Below are positions 6,422 through 13,588 of a DNA stretch of 16,596 bases, piece after piece. The notes beneath the pieces were generated by a model that was not told where the DNA came from, made no database searches, and saw only the letters and a list, made by a program, of their open reading frames with translations. This stretch comes from Spirochaetaceae bacterium. Lineage in GTDB: Bacteria > Spirochaetota > Spirochaetia > SZUA-6 > Fen-1364. A program made the translations under genes and the position numbers. Position 1 is the first letter of the stretch; each line of letters begins with the position of its first letter. The stretch covers positions 1,057 to 17,652 of the forward strand of contig PMZS01000039.1 in NCBI GenBank assembly GCA_003170115.1, given 5' to 3'.

Positions 6422-7786
6422 TTACAGGCCCTTGCGGCGGAGCATGGTCATGATCGTCTTGAAGAAAACCGAGATGTCCAGAAGTATGGACATGTTCTTG
6501 ACGTAATAGAGGTCGAACTGCAGTTTCTTGTACGTGTCCTCGATCGAGGGCGAATGGTACTCTCCCGAAACCTGGTCCCACCCCGTGATCCCGGGCTTGA
6601 CGAGAAGCCGCTGCCTATAATACGGAATGGACCGCTCGAGCGTGACGGCCAGCTCGGGACGTTCGGGCCGGGGACCGACGAAGCTCATCTCCCCGAAGAA
6701 AATGTTGATCAATTGCGGAACCTCGTCGAGACGGAGTTTCCGAAGGAAACGTCCGATGGAAGTGATCCGAGGATCATTCCTTGCGGTCGGAGCGAAGTTG
6801 TTCTTTTGGGTCCTCATCGTGCGGAACTTGAGCATGCGGAACGCCTTCCCCCCCCGCCCCAGCCTTTCCTGACGGAAGAGGACCGGCCCGGGACCCGAGA
6901 GCCTGATTGCCAGAGCAATGAGGATCCATGGTGCGAGGCAGACCGCGAAGAGGACGAGGGACACCAGAATATCGAAGCCCCGCTTGATGACCCCGTACCT
7001 CAATTTTGCTCCAAGGTCGATATTCTCCAGAAACCAGAGGTCGTTGATCGTTCCGACGGGAATCTTGCGGAGGTACAGCTCGTAGAACTCGGGGAGGCGT
7101 ATGAAACGCACCGGCCTTTCGATGAGATCCAGGAGAGCGCGCCGAGTTCTCTCGCTGAGCCGCCTCTCGTCAGCCACGACAACGAGTGAGACCCCTCGCT
7201 CCTTCACCATGCGCACGAACTCCGCCCTGGTCCGGCACGCCCGACGGCGAAATGCCGCGGGCACCTTGCCCTCCTCATCCAGGAATGCCACGGCTTCGTA
7301 GCCAAGGTGATCGTGTGACTCGATCGCCATGACGATCTCCATGACCGTGGCGTCCACACCGACGAATGCGGTGGCCCGGCGGGGAAGGTAGAGGCGAGAG
7401 ATCCGCCCGTAGCCGAACCGCCAGGTCCAGAGCAGGATGTAAAGGAATCCCGTGTACAGCGCGAGGATTGTCTTGGGGCTTTTTGCCGAGATATCGAGGT
7501 AGAAAATGAGAGCCGATAAAAGGCCACCTACCGCGACAGCGCCGAAAAGCCTTCCCGCAAAGCGAAGCTCGTCGAACGAGGTGTCAATGTTGTAGAGATC
7601 GGCGGTGTAGAACGCGACAATCCAGAGGACCCAGGAAACCAGGAAGCTCCGGGCCAGGATCAGCCACTGCCCGAAGGATGGCGGGGAGACATAACGAACG
7701 AGCAGCGCGAGGTAAAGGGAGAGAAAGAATATCCCGATATCGACAATCAGGATGAAAAGCTGCCGCGGCTTACGAGAAGATCTCAT
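6422..7786 (-). CDS. Polyprenyl-phosphate sugar-1-phosphate transferase (WbaP/WcaJ-like initiating glycosyltransferase)
   Basis: This 454-residue membrane enzyme should load the first sugar-1-phosphate onto undecaprenyl phosphate at the inner membrane, starting a polysaccharide repeat unit. Four N-terminal membrane segments (about 10-30, 42-62, 83-99, 106-124) are followed by a nucleotide-binding-like cytosolic domain (about 137-235). The C-terminal bacterial sugar transferase domain follows: membrane-reentrant helix 268-294 containing P286, QERLGRGGKAFRMLKFRTM (306-324), the catalytic DE pair in LRLDEVPQL (D354, E355), and VGPRPERPE (370-378). The ending TGWDQVSGEYHS...FDLYYVKNMS is diagnostic. 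Length and architecture are normal for the family. Its donor sugar is not predictable. It is transcribed away from the beta-helix gene and is separated from the other glycan genes by it. The coding strand holds a G8 run within codons 311-313. Confidence 0.93.
   Translation of the reverse strand: MRSSRKPRQLFILIVDIGIFFLSLYLALLVRYVSPPSFGQWLILARSFLVSWVLWIVAFYTADLYNIDTSFDELRFAGRLFGAVAVGGLLSALIFYLDISAKSPKTILALYTGFLYILLWTWRFGYGRISRLYLPRRATAFVGVDATVMEIVMAIESHDHLGYEAVAFLDEEGKVPAAFRRRACRTRAEFVRMVKERGVSLVVVADERRLSERTRRALLDLIERPVRFIRLPEFYELYLRKIPVGTINDLWFLENIDLGAKLRYGVIKRGFDILVSLVLFAVCLAPWILIALAIRLSGPGPVLFRQERLGRGGKAFRMLKFRTMRTQKNNFAPTARNDPRITSIGRFLRKLRLDEVPQLINIFFGEMSFVGPRPERPELAVTLERSIPYYRQRLLVKPGITGWDQVSGEYHSPSIEDTYKKLQFDLYYVKNMSILLDISVFFKTIMTMLRRKGL
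6848..6855 (-). repeat. G8 homopolymer inside the initiating transferase gene
   Basis: The plus strand shows eight consecutive C (G8 on the coding strand), within the codons for R311, G312 and G313 in the conserved RLGRGGKAF motif. The present length keeps the frame. A gain or loss of one base would remove the catalytic DE pair. Such tracts are known to vary in length in some bacteria, including Treponema; whether this one does is unknown. Confidence 0.9.
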
Positions 7787-7806
7787 TGGGCGTTTCCCGG
7801 CTGCAC

Positions 7807-7832
7807 CGATTTTCCATGTGCTTTATGGATCG
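7807..7832. repeat. Imperfect inverted repeat in the divergent control region
   Basis: The left arm CGAT-TTT-CCAT (7807-7817) and right arm ATGGATCG (7825-7832) pair over 8 bp with a three-base bulge around a 7-nt spacer. It lies between the divergent starts at 7786 and 7866, within the predicted leader of the transferase mRNA, and could be an operator or a leader hairpin. The 79 bp between the two start codons hold no other structure I can support. Confidence 0.4.
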
Positions 7833-7843
7833 GACAATGAAGT

Positions 7844-7872
7844 GATATTGTTGAACAGAGTTGACATGTCAA
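7844..7872 (-). promoter_or_regulatory. Candidate promoter of the initiating transferase gene
   Basis: The minus strand has a perfect TTGACA (7872-7867), 17 nt, then AATATC (7849-7844), a weak -10 with three matches. Transcription would begin near 7837, about 50 nt before the ATG at 7786. The -35 box lies over the start codon of the divergent beta-helix gene, so the two genes would compete for polymerase or regulator. I found no convincing promoter for the plus-strand gene. Confidence 0.3.
7861..7872. promoter_or_regulatory. Perfect 12-bp palindrome over the beta-helix start codon
   Basis: TTGACATGTCAA reads identically on both strands. It contains the ATG (7866-7868) of the beta-helix lipoprotein gene and the candidate -35 of the opposite gene. 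Its size and symmetry fit a dimeric repressor site, but I do not recognise a specific regulator. Confidence 0.4.
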
Positions 7873-8978
7873 GATTGACGATCCTGGCGAGATTCGCAGC
7901 CCTGATTGCCATTGGGCTCGCCCTGGAGGCGTGCGCGGGAGGCTCCTCACCTCGCATTCCTGCCTCGGCGGACTTCAACGCGGCCGCGTACCGCTCCCGC
8001 ATAGAATCGATCATTTCCCAATGGGATTCAAGAGGCGGCTCGAGCATCCAACCGCCAGCCGGCTGGAACAGGCGGGTCCCCGGAGAAGCGGCAGTGAGCG
8101 CCGCATGGTGGGGATTCAATGACAGGGACTCGGCTGGTTCCCTCCAGGCCGCGCTCGATTCCGGGGTCCAGGTCGTGCTCGTGCCCAAGATGCCGACGCC
8201 CTGGATAATAACCCGTACACTCCATTTCCGGTCCGGCGGGGTAGAGCTCCTGCTTGAGCCCGGAGTTGAGATTGTTGCCGCCGAGGGGGCCTTCCGCGGA
8301 GGAGGAGATTCTCTCATCGAGGCGGACGGGGTCGCCGACTTCTCGATTCTCGGCTATGGCGCCACGCTCCGAATGAGGAAAAGAGATTACCAGAAAGCTC
8401 CGTACGAGAAAGCGGAGTGGCGGCACGCGATCTCTTTGCGCGGCGTGGCGCGGGCCCGCATTGCCGGGCTCCGCATCGAAAGCTCCGGAGGGGATGGGAT
8501 CTACGTGGGCACCCTGCGCACCCATGAAGCGCGCCAGCCCTGCGAGGATCTCACCCTCCAGGATCTGGAGATCCACGACAGTCTCCGGCAGGGAGTGAGC
8601 GTCATCTCCGCCCGTCGCCTCGTGATCGAAAACTGCCTGATTGCCGGCACTTCGGGTGCACATCCGATGTCGGGCATCGACTTCGAGCCCAATTCAGGCG
8701 ACCCCGGCTTCACGGACTGCGTCGTTCGAGGCTGCCGGATCGAGCGCAACGGGGGTGTCGGGCTCCTGCTCGTGCTTTCCAAGCTCGGGCAGGAGGCGGC
8801 GCCCGTGTCCGTCCGCGTGCAGGACTGCGAGATCGACAATTTTCCCATCGCGGTGTGGCTGCATGGCCTTGAAAACCGCGTCCGCGGAAACCTGACCTTC
8901 TCGGGCAACACTGTCAGGGGGATGCAACTCCTCAGGGGCTCTTCTTATTTCTCGGTCGTCTTCGCACGGAAGCCTTGA
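7866..8978 (+). CDS. Putative lipoprotein with right-handed parallel beta-helix (pectin-lyase-like fold)
   Basis: The 370-residue product starts at the ATG at 7866. The longer reading from 7752 runs back over the oppositely transcribed transferase gene and hides the signal peptide. Residues 1-23 form a signal sequence ending in LEAC, a usable though imperfect lipobox, so the mature protein is probably lipid-anchored at C23. FNDRDSAGSLQAALDSG (84-100) is the usual entry cap of pectate-lyase-superfamily helices. Repeated short strands follow, with SGGDGIYVG (207-215), RQGVSVISARRLVIENC (241-257) and MSGIDFEPN (268-276), phrases seen in bacterial beta-helix proteins of unknown substrate. Such folds act as polysaccharide lyases, hydrolases or epimerases; D210, D272 and E274 are candidate active-site acids. 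It is the only plus-strand gene, set within the glycan locus, and overlaps the GT2 gene tail-to-tail. Fold is confident; activity is not. Confidence 0.85.
   Translation: MSRLTILARFAALIAIGLALEACAGGSSPRIPASADFNAAAYRSRIESIISQWDSRGGSSIQPPAGWNRRVPGEAAVSAAWWGFNDRDSAGSLQAALDSGVQVVLVPKMPTPWIITRTLHFRSGGVELLLEPGVEIVAAEGAFRGGGDSLIEADGVADFSILGYGATLRMRKRDYQKAPYEKAEWRHAISLRGVARARIAGLRIESSGGDGIYVGTLRTHEARQPCEDLTLQDLEIHDSLRQGVSVISARRLVIENCLIAGTSGAHPMSGIDFEPNSGDPGFTDCVVRGCRIERNGGVGLLLVLSKLGQEAAPVSVRVQDCEIDNFPIAVWLHGLENRVRGNLTFSGNTVRGMQLLRGSSYFSVVFARKP
8932..8978. other. 47-bp tail-to-tail coding overlap
   Basis: The stop of the plus-strand beta-helix gene (TGA, 8976-8978) lies inside the GT2 gene, and the stop of the GT2 gene (TCA on the plus strand, 8932-8934) lies inside the beta-helix gene. 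Both readings are supported by family motifs, so the overlap is real. There is no room for a terminator between them. Confidence 0.85.
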
Positions 8979-9903
8979 CGCTCAAAGTATTGTACTCGAT
9001 CTCCTCCAGGAGAGTGCGGTTCACGGCCAGCAGATCGGCGAGGAACGCAGTGAGCATCGTCTGGAATCCAATGCCCAACAATATGGAGGCGAGAATCAGC
9101 GACTGGACATGCCCTCCCCCGCCGCCGATCAGCAGGAGGACGAGGAAGCGCAGGCCCAGGAGAACTCCGACCGCGAAGACTGATCCGCCGATGGCGATAA
9201 AGAAGCGGAAGGGCCGGTAGACAACGAAAATACGAAGCATGGTAAAAACGGACTTCCTGATGTAGCGGGGAATGCTCTTCACCAGGCGCGACGGGCGGAT
9301 GTCCTGATTTACCCGCACGGGCACGGATGCAACGACCATGTTCTTGCGCCCCGCCTGGATGATCGTCTCCAGCGTATAGGTGTAGTCGTTGAACACATGC
9401 AGGCGCATTGCCGCCTCGCGGCTCACCGCGCGGAAACCCGAGGGCGCGTCTTCGACCGACGTCCCGCTCACTCCGCGGACAACCGCGCTTCCCAGCCACT
9501 GGAGGACCTTCTTCAGCAGGGAAAAATGCTGGATGGTCTTGATGGGCCGTACGCCAATCACGATATCAGCCTTGCCCGCGAGTATCGGCGCCGCGAGCGC
9601 GGGAATGTCCTCCGCGCGGTACTGGTTGTCCGCATCGGTGTTCACGATGACGTCCGCCCCGAGCTCCAGGGATGCCCTGAGTCCCGCCATGTAGGCCCGT
9701 GCGAGCCCCTGGTTGCGCTTGAAGCTGACGATATGGTCCACGCGGCATTTGCGCGCCACCTCCATGGTGGCGTCGGTGCTTCCGTCGTTCACGATAAGCC
9801 ACTCTACTTTGTCGAATCCGCGCACCTTGCGGGGAAGCTCCGCCAGGGCCGTGGAGAGGGTCGCGGCCTCGTTGTAGCAGGGAATCTGGATGATGAGTTT
9901 CAA
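8932..9903 (-). CDS. GT2 glycosyltransferase, polyprenyl-phosphate sugar synthase type
   Basis: This 323-residue enzyme has a GT-A domain: IIQIPCYNEAATL (4-16), VNDGSTDAT (38-46, D40), the metal-binding NTDADNQY (88-95, D90/D92), SGFRAVSREA (155-164) and YTYTLETI (174-181). Two C-terminal membrane helices follow (about 232-258 and 266-292), separated by a short G6 loop. This is the layout of DPM1/GtrB/ArnC-like enzymes that transfer a sugar from a nucleotide donor to polyprenyl phosphate on the cytoplasmic side. It starts with TTG at 9903, whose last bases form the stop of the upstream gene (TTGA, 4-bp overlap), with GAGGG (9914-9910) six bases before. It lies directly after the flippase-like gene and the GT39 gene, which supports a shared polyprenyl-linked sugar pathway. 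Its stop lies within the last codons of the opposing beta-helix gene. Confidence 0.9.
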   Translation of the reverse strand: MKLIIQIPCYNEAATLSTALAELPRKVRGFDKVEWLIVNDGSTDATMEVARKCRVDHIVSFKRNQGLARAYMAGLRASLELGADVIVNTDADNQYRAEDIPALAAPILAGKADIVIGVRPIKTIQHFSLLKKVLQWLGSAVVRGVSGTSVEDAPSGFRAVSREAAMRLHVFNDYTYTLETIIQAGRKNMVVASVPVRVNQDIRPSRLVKSIPRYIRKSVFTMLRIFVVYRPFRFFIAIGGSVFAVGVLLGLRFLVLLLIGGGGGHVQSLILASILLGIGFQTMLTAFLADLLAVNRTLLEEIEYNTLSVKASVRRRPRNKKSP

Positions 9904-10862
9904 TTCGCGCCCTCGTTCATGTACTTCCTGAGGTAGACCAATCCGAGCAACCCGAGAAGAGCATCGACCAGCATCGACATCAGACGCATTGCGATGGGCA
10001 GGATCAGGGCGAGAGCCCCGGCGCCGTACTCACTGAGAACGAGATAGAAAAGACCCTCGCGGACCCCGATTCCCCCGGGCACGAAAAAGGCAAGGAAGCC
10101 GACCGTGTCGGAGAAGAGAAATCCTGCACACACGGACCAGGCAACTTGCGGGCTCGTACGGAACCCGATTCCCCACGAGCAGAGCACCGCGGAAAGGCCA
10201 AAGGCGAGGGTGGAGATCAGGCTCAAGACCTGGAGTCTCGCCATTTCTGATCGGCCGATCTGGTAGGAGATGATTTTGCGTTTGAGGATCAGCTCAGAAA
10301 ACCTGATGAGCAGCGTGAAGAAGCGACCATTGAAAAGCAGGAAAAAGACGTAGGCCAGGATCAATGCAGCCGTTGCAATGATCGCGACAGACCGGGTGAT
10401 AAGGAGTGAGGAGAGGCAGAAGTACAGCCCCCCCACGGTCAGGGCGAGGAAGGAGTTCGTCAAGGCAAGCAGGATGTTGACGTAGAGAACTGCTGAAACG
10501 GGCAGGGAGCTTCGATCCACGAGCGCCATCTGCATTGCGTAACCCCATACCTTACCGGGGATGTACTTCGTCAGTTGGGTCGTGTTGACCATGCCAATGC
10601 TTTCGGTGAAAGAGAACTTCCGCGCCGTTGAAAGAAAATTCATCCCGTTTCGCCACATGGCGGTGATGACCAGGTACGAGAACAGGATGCAGACAAACGA
10701 AAGCACCAGAAAGCCGTAATTGAGGCTGAAGCGGGCATTCCTCAGCTGCTCCCAGTTCTTGATGAACTGATTTCTGAAGAAATAGACGACCAGGGCCACC
10801 ACGAGGACGGCAGCCAGGGACTGCGCGACCCTTCGCGCCCTCTTACTGATTGATATCTTCAT
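9900..10862 (-). CDS. Flippase-like membrane protein (lysylphosphatidylglycerol synthase TM region, PF03706/UPF0104)
   Basis: The 320-residue protein is hydrophobic throughout, with about eight membrane segments. It carries the two marks of the family: KYIPGKVWG (99-107) and FFVPGGIGVREG (259-270). It lacks the soluble aminoacyl-transferase domain of MprF, so it is not a lysyl-PG synthase. Stand-alone members are annotated as flippase-like and often sit in glycan loci. The archaeal AglD, a polyprenyl-phosphate glycosyltransferase, has a similar membrane part fused to a GT2 domain. Here the GT2 gene is next and the GT39 gene is just before, so a role in moving or presenting a polyprenyl-linked sugar is a reasonable inference. 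The ATG at 10862 overlaps the GT39 gene by 20 bp. The stop overlaps the GT2 start by 4 bp. Confidence 0.88.
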   Translation of the reverse strand: MKISISKRARRVAQSLAAVLVVALVVYFFRNQFIKNWEQLRNARFSLNYGFLVLSFVCILFSYLVITAMWRNGMNFLSTARKFSFTESIGMVNTTQLTKYIPGKVWGYAMQMALVDRSSLPVSAVLYVNILLALTNSFLALTVGGLYFCLSSLLITRSVAIIATAALILAYVFFLLFNGRFFTLLIRFSELILKRKIISYQIGRSEMARLQVLSLISTLAFGLSAVLCSWGIGFRTSPQVAWSVCAGFLFSDTVGFLAFFVPGGIGVREGLFYLVLSEYGAGALALILPIAMRLMSMLVDALLGLLGLVYLRKYMNEGAN

Positions 10863-12402
10863 CCGCAGGGCCCTTCTTGCCCTCCACTGAATCGGCGGTC
10901 AGAAGGCCTATGCGTTTGACGGGCATGTACGCTACGCGAAAGGGCGTTCGGATTGCCGCAAGAACTTTGTCCGTTGCAATGCCGCTCTCGTTGTGTGAAA
11001 GCACGACGTAGCCTGCACCTTCGATATTGACGCGCGAGTGCTGCGGCGGTCTGCCTCCCCTGTAGAAGGATGGGTCGATGAAATAGCTTTCGCAGGTCTG
11101 GATGGCGTTGTACCCGCCATTGTCGTCCACCGCGACGATCGGGGTCCCTTCCACGAACGCCCTGTTGATCTCCTTCCTGTATGTCTCGTTGAGGACGAGG
11201 GGATGCTGACGAGGATGCAGCGGAGAGTTCGCGTAGGCGCGGATGCCGGTGGGAAGCCGCGGGAGAGAAAAAATGCCCAGAACGGCGAGGACGCAGAACG
11301 TCAGGACCCAGACGTAGGCAGCGGCCGAGCCGTTGACCTTCCTCTTCGTCGCCACGATTCCCTCAGCGGCGCATGCGAGCACGAGGAACACGGAAGGAAG
11401 GACCGCACTGAAATACCGGTTGATGAATGATTCGGCCGGCGTCACGGGGTGCAGGGTTTTCACTTCGAAGGTGAGAAGGAGAAAGAAGCTCAAGGAGGCG
11501 AGCACCAGGCTGGAAATCCTCCTGTCCGTGCCCCTGACGAGGTACACGACCGCGGCGATTGCAAACAAACCGAAGGGAACCTGCCAGTATAGCTGGAGGT
11601 TCGGGCTTGCATAGCGCTGGAAAAGATCGACCAAACCCGGCACCACGAGGGAGTCCGAGTGGAAATGGTTCTTCGCGATGATCTCCAGCTCGCCGAGCTT
11701 GTACTGCGTGAAAGCGGCATACAAGCCGGTCTCGGCGAGGAAAAGGAACAGGAGGATCCCCCCAAGAAGGAAAGCGTGCGCCGGTTTCTTCTTATAGAGA
11801 ACTATCGCGAGGAACATGCCCGGTACGAAGTACAGGTTCGTGATCTTCGCCTCGTAGGCGATGAAGAGCCAGGCCGTGGTCCAAAGCAAAGGGGGAAGCT
11901 CCCGCGTATCGCGCTGGAGATATTCGATGAAGAAGTAGAAGGAGAGGAGAATATAGGTGATCGAGAAGACCTCCGGCCGGACCTGGCTTCCCGCGCGAAT
12001 CATGTAGGGGAAGAGCGTCAGGCCCATCGCGGCCAAAAAGCCGGTGAGCCTCCCCCTGAGCTTGCGGCCTATGGCAAATGCCAGCACGGTCTGGACCAGG
12101 GCATTCATCACTGGCATCAGGTAATAGACGTCGGGATGGCTTCCCAGGAGAACCTGCGCGAGGGCCACGGGCAGGATGATCGCGAATCGGGTGGTCCGAT
12201 GAGTGATCTCGGGATACGGCAGGCCGCTGGCAATGGCCTTGGCGGAGAACCAGTAGTCCCGTTCATCCACCCCCGTGTTCATCATCATGAGGGTCGCCAG
12301 GCGGAAGAAAAGCGTGAAGAGAAGGAGAGCGATGAGGATGAGCAGATCTCTGCGCCCCCCATGCGGGCTGTCCTCAGCGGACCACAGCGATGTACCTGTC
12401 AA
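10843..12402 (-). CDS. GT39/ArnT-like integral membrane glycosyltransferase
   Basis: I place the start at a TTG at 12402, preceded by GGGAGA (12414-12409) with six bases between, giving 519 residues. The longer reading from 12579 adds 59 Arg/Ser-rich residues that only mirror the GT4 gene in another frame. The first membrane segment (about 20-39) is followed by MMMNTGVDERDYWFSAK; the acidic pair D46/E47 in the first periplasmic loop is the expected catalytic or metal-binding site of GT-C enzymes. Some nine to eleven hydrophobic segments run to about residue 400, then a soluble periplasmic tail. GT39-like enzymes take sugar from a polyprenyl phosphate carrier and add it to protein, lipid A or glycan outside the inner membrane. 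Overlaps are 29 bp with the GT4 gene upstream and 20 bp with the flippase-like gene downstream. Acceptor is unknown. Confidence 0.87.
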   Translation of the reverse strand: MTGTSLWSAEDSPHGGRRDLLILIALLLFTLFFRLATLMMMNTGVDERDYWFSAKAIASGLPYPEITHRTTRFAIILPVALAQVLLGSHPDVYYLMPVMNALVQTVLAFAIGRKLRGRLTGFLAAMGLTLFPYMIRAGSQVRPEVFSITYILLSFYFFIEYLQRDTRELPPLLWTTAWLFIAYEAKITNLYFVPGMFLAIVLYKKKPAHAFLLGGILLFLFLAETGLYAAFTQYKLGELEIIAKNHFHSDSLVVPGLVDLFQRYASPNLQLYWQVPFGLFAIAAVVYLVRGTDRRISSLVLASLSFFLLLTFEVKTLHPVTPAESFINRYFSAVLPSVFLVLACAAEGIVATKRKVNGSAAAYVWVLTFCVLAVLGIFSLPRLPTGIRAYANSPLHPRQHPLVLNETYRKEINRAFVEGTPIVAVDDNGGYNAIQTCESYFIDPSFYRGGRPPQHSRVNIEGAGYVVLSHNESGIATDKVLAAIRTPFRVAYMPVKRIGLLTADSVEGKKGPADEDINQ

Positions 12403-13588
12403 TTGTCTTCTCCCACGAGTAGTTATCCGCAATGAACTGCCGGGCGAGGTCTGCGTTCTTCTCGAGCAGCGAGCGATTCCCCAGCACACGAAAGATCTTT
12501 TCCGCCAGATCACGGGAATCGGCCGGTTCGAAATAGAACGCCCCCTGCCCTTCGACGATTGAATCGATGTTGCCTCCAACCCTGCTCACGAGGGCCGGGG
12601 TGCCGCATGACATGGCCTCGAAGGCAGCCGTGGCCGAGCCCTCGGTGTCGCCATTCTTGTCGATGCAGGAGGGCAGGACGTACAGGTCTATGGACTGCAG
12701 CAGCGGAACGATCTCGGACTCAGGAAAAAAACCCGGCAGCGCCACGTACTGCTCCAGGCCCAGCTTCGCCCTGAGCCTGACAAGGTCGTCGCGCAGCGGA
12801 CCGTCGCCACCGAGGAGGAGCTTGACGTTCGGGATCCTGTCCTTCACCTCAGCGATCGCCTCCAGCAGGAACCGATGCCCCTTTCGTTCCACCATCCGCC
12901 CCGAGAAGTACACCACGGCGCGGTCTTCACACCCGTACTTTTCGAGCAGCTTCAAATTTTTGTCACCGGGCCCGTAGTAGACCATGTCGATGCCATCGGG
13001 AATGAAATGCAGGTCCTTTCGCCCGCTCGCCTTCTGCCCGGCCGCAACGGTGGATCTGCTGATTCCCGCTGCCGCGTCGGCACCCTTGATTGAAAAGGCG
13101 AGCAAGCGCTTCAGGTACCCCATGTTCCCATCCAACACGGGAAATATCTCGGCCCCGTACATCGTGATCACGAGCTTCCGGCGCATGGTGCGCTTAAGGA
13201 GAAGGCCAATGAATCCCGTCGGGAACGCCCAATGGGCATTCACGACCTGGATGCTGTTCGCCTTGATCACCCGGGATGCAAAGAAAAAGAGCCGGGCAAA
13301 GTAGCAGGGCACCTGGATCCAGTTGGAGACTTTCTTGATGTTCTCAGGGATGCCGGATCCCTTTGTCAGCCGTTCCCACTTCCTGGGAAAGTAATGAAAT
13401 CGATGGATCCTGACGCCGTCGCGCGTCTCCCGGCTCGGCGTGCCCTCACCGTGCTGGGTGACGACGTGGACCTCGATGCCGGCCCGCACGAGATATTTCG
13501 CCATGTCGTGGACGAACTTGCCTTGGACGAACTCGTTCTCTTTCTCGTTCCATTTCGGGTATGAAGTTGTCAGGATGCACCAGGTCAC
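12374..13588 (-). CDS. GT4 family glycosyltransferase (GT-B fold)
   Basis: The start is a GTG at 13588 whose bases overlap the upstream stop as GTGA, with GAGGAG (13600-13595) six bases before. This gives 404 residues beginning MTWCILTTSYPKW. The extension to 13702 is a frame shadow of the epimerase gene. The N-terminal half has ENEFVQGKFVHDMAKYL and NAHWAFPTGFIG, typical acceptor-side elements. The C-terminal half holds VVYFSGRMVERKG (R231, K236), LLLGGDGPLRDDL and the EX7E motif EGSATAAFE (E316, E324), which together define a retaining GT4 enzyme of the WbaZ/capM kind. It is cytoplasmic or peripheral on the inner membrane and uses a nucleotide-sugar donor. The operon context points to polysaccharide repeat-unit assembly. 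The sugar and linkage cannot be read from sequence. Confidence 0.92.
   Translation of the reverse strand: MTWCILTTSYPKWNEKENEFVQGKFVHDMAKYLVRAGIEVHVVTQHGEGTPSRETRDGVRIHRFHYFPRKWERLTKGSGIPENIKKVSNWIQVPCYFARLFFFASRVIKANSIQVVNAHWAFPTGFIGLLLKRTMRRKLVITMYGAEIFPVLDGNMGYLKRLLAFSIKGADAAAGISRSTVAAGQKASGRKDLHFIPDGIDMVYYGPGDKNLKLLEKYGCEDRAVVYFSGRMVERKGHRFLLEAIAEVKDRIPNVKLLLGGDGPLRDDLVRLRAKLGLEQYVALPGFFPESEIVPLLQSIDLYVLPSCIDKNGDTEGSATAAFEAMSCGTPALVSRVGGNIDSIVEGQGAFYFEPADSRDLAEKIFRVLGNRSLLEKNADLARQFIADNYSWEKTIDRYIAVVR
12409..12414 (-). promoter_or_regulatory. Shine-Dalgarno site deciding the TTG start of the GT39 gene
   Basis: GGGAGA on the minus strand lies six bases before TTG (12402-12400), inside the 3' end of the GT4 gene. 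The next in-frame ATG codons would cut off the first membrane helix, so this TTG is the best start. Confidence 0.6.

Noticed and set aside
7752..7865. Upstream start for the beta-helix gene
   Set aside because: It would place about 38 residues ahead of the signal peptide and run over the start of the opposite gene.
12403..12579. N-terminal 59-residue extension of the GT39 protein
   Set aside because: The Arg/Ser-rich sequence lies wholly over the GT4 coding region, and a TTG with a good ribosome site gives a normal GT39 N-terminus.
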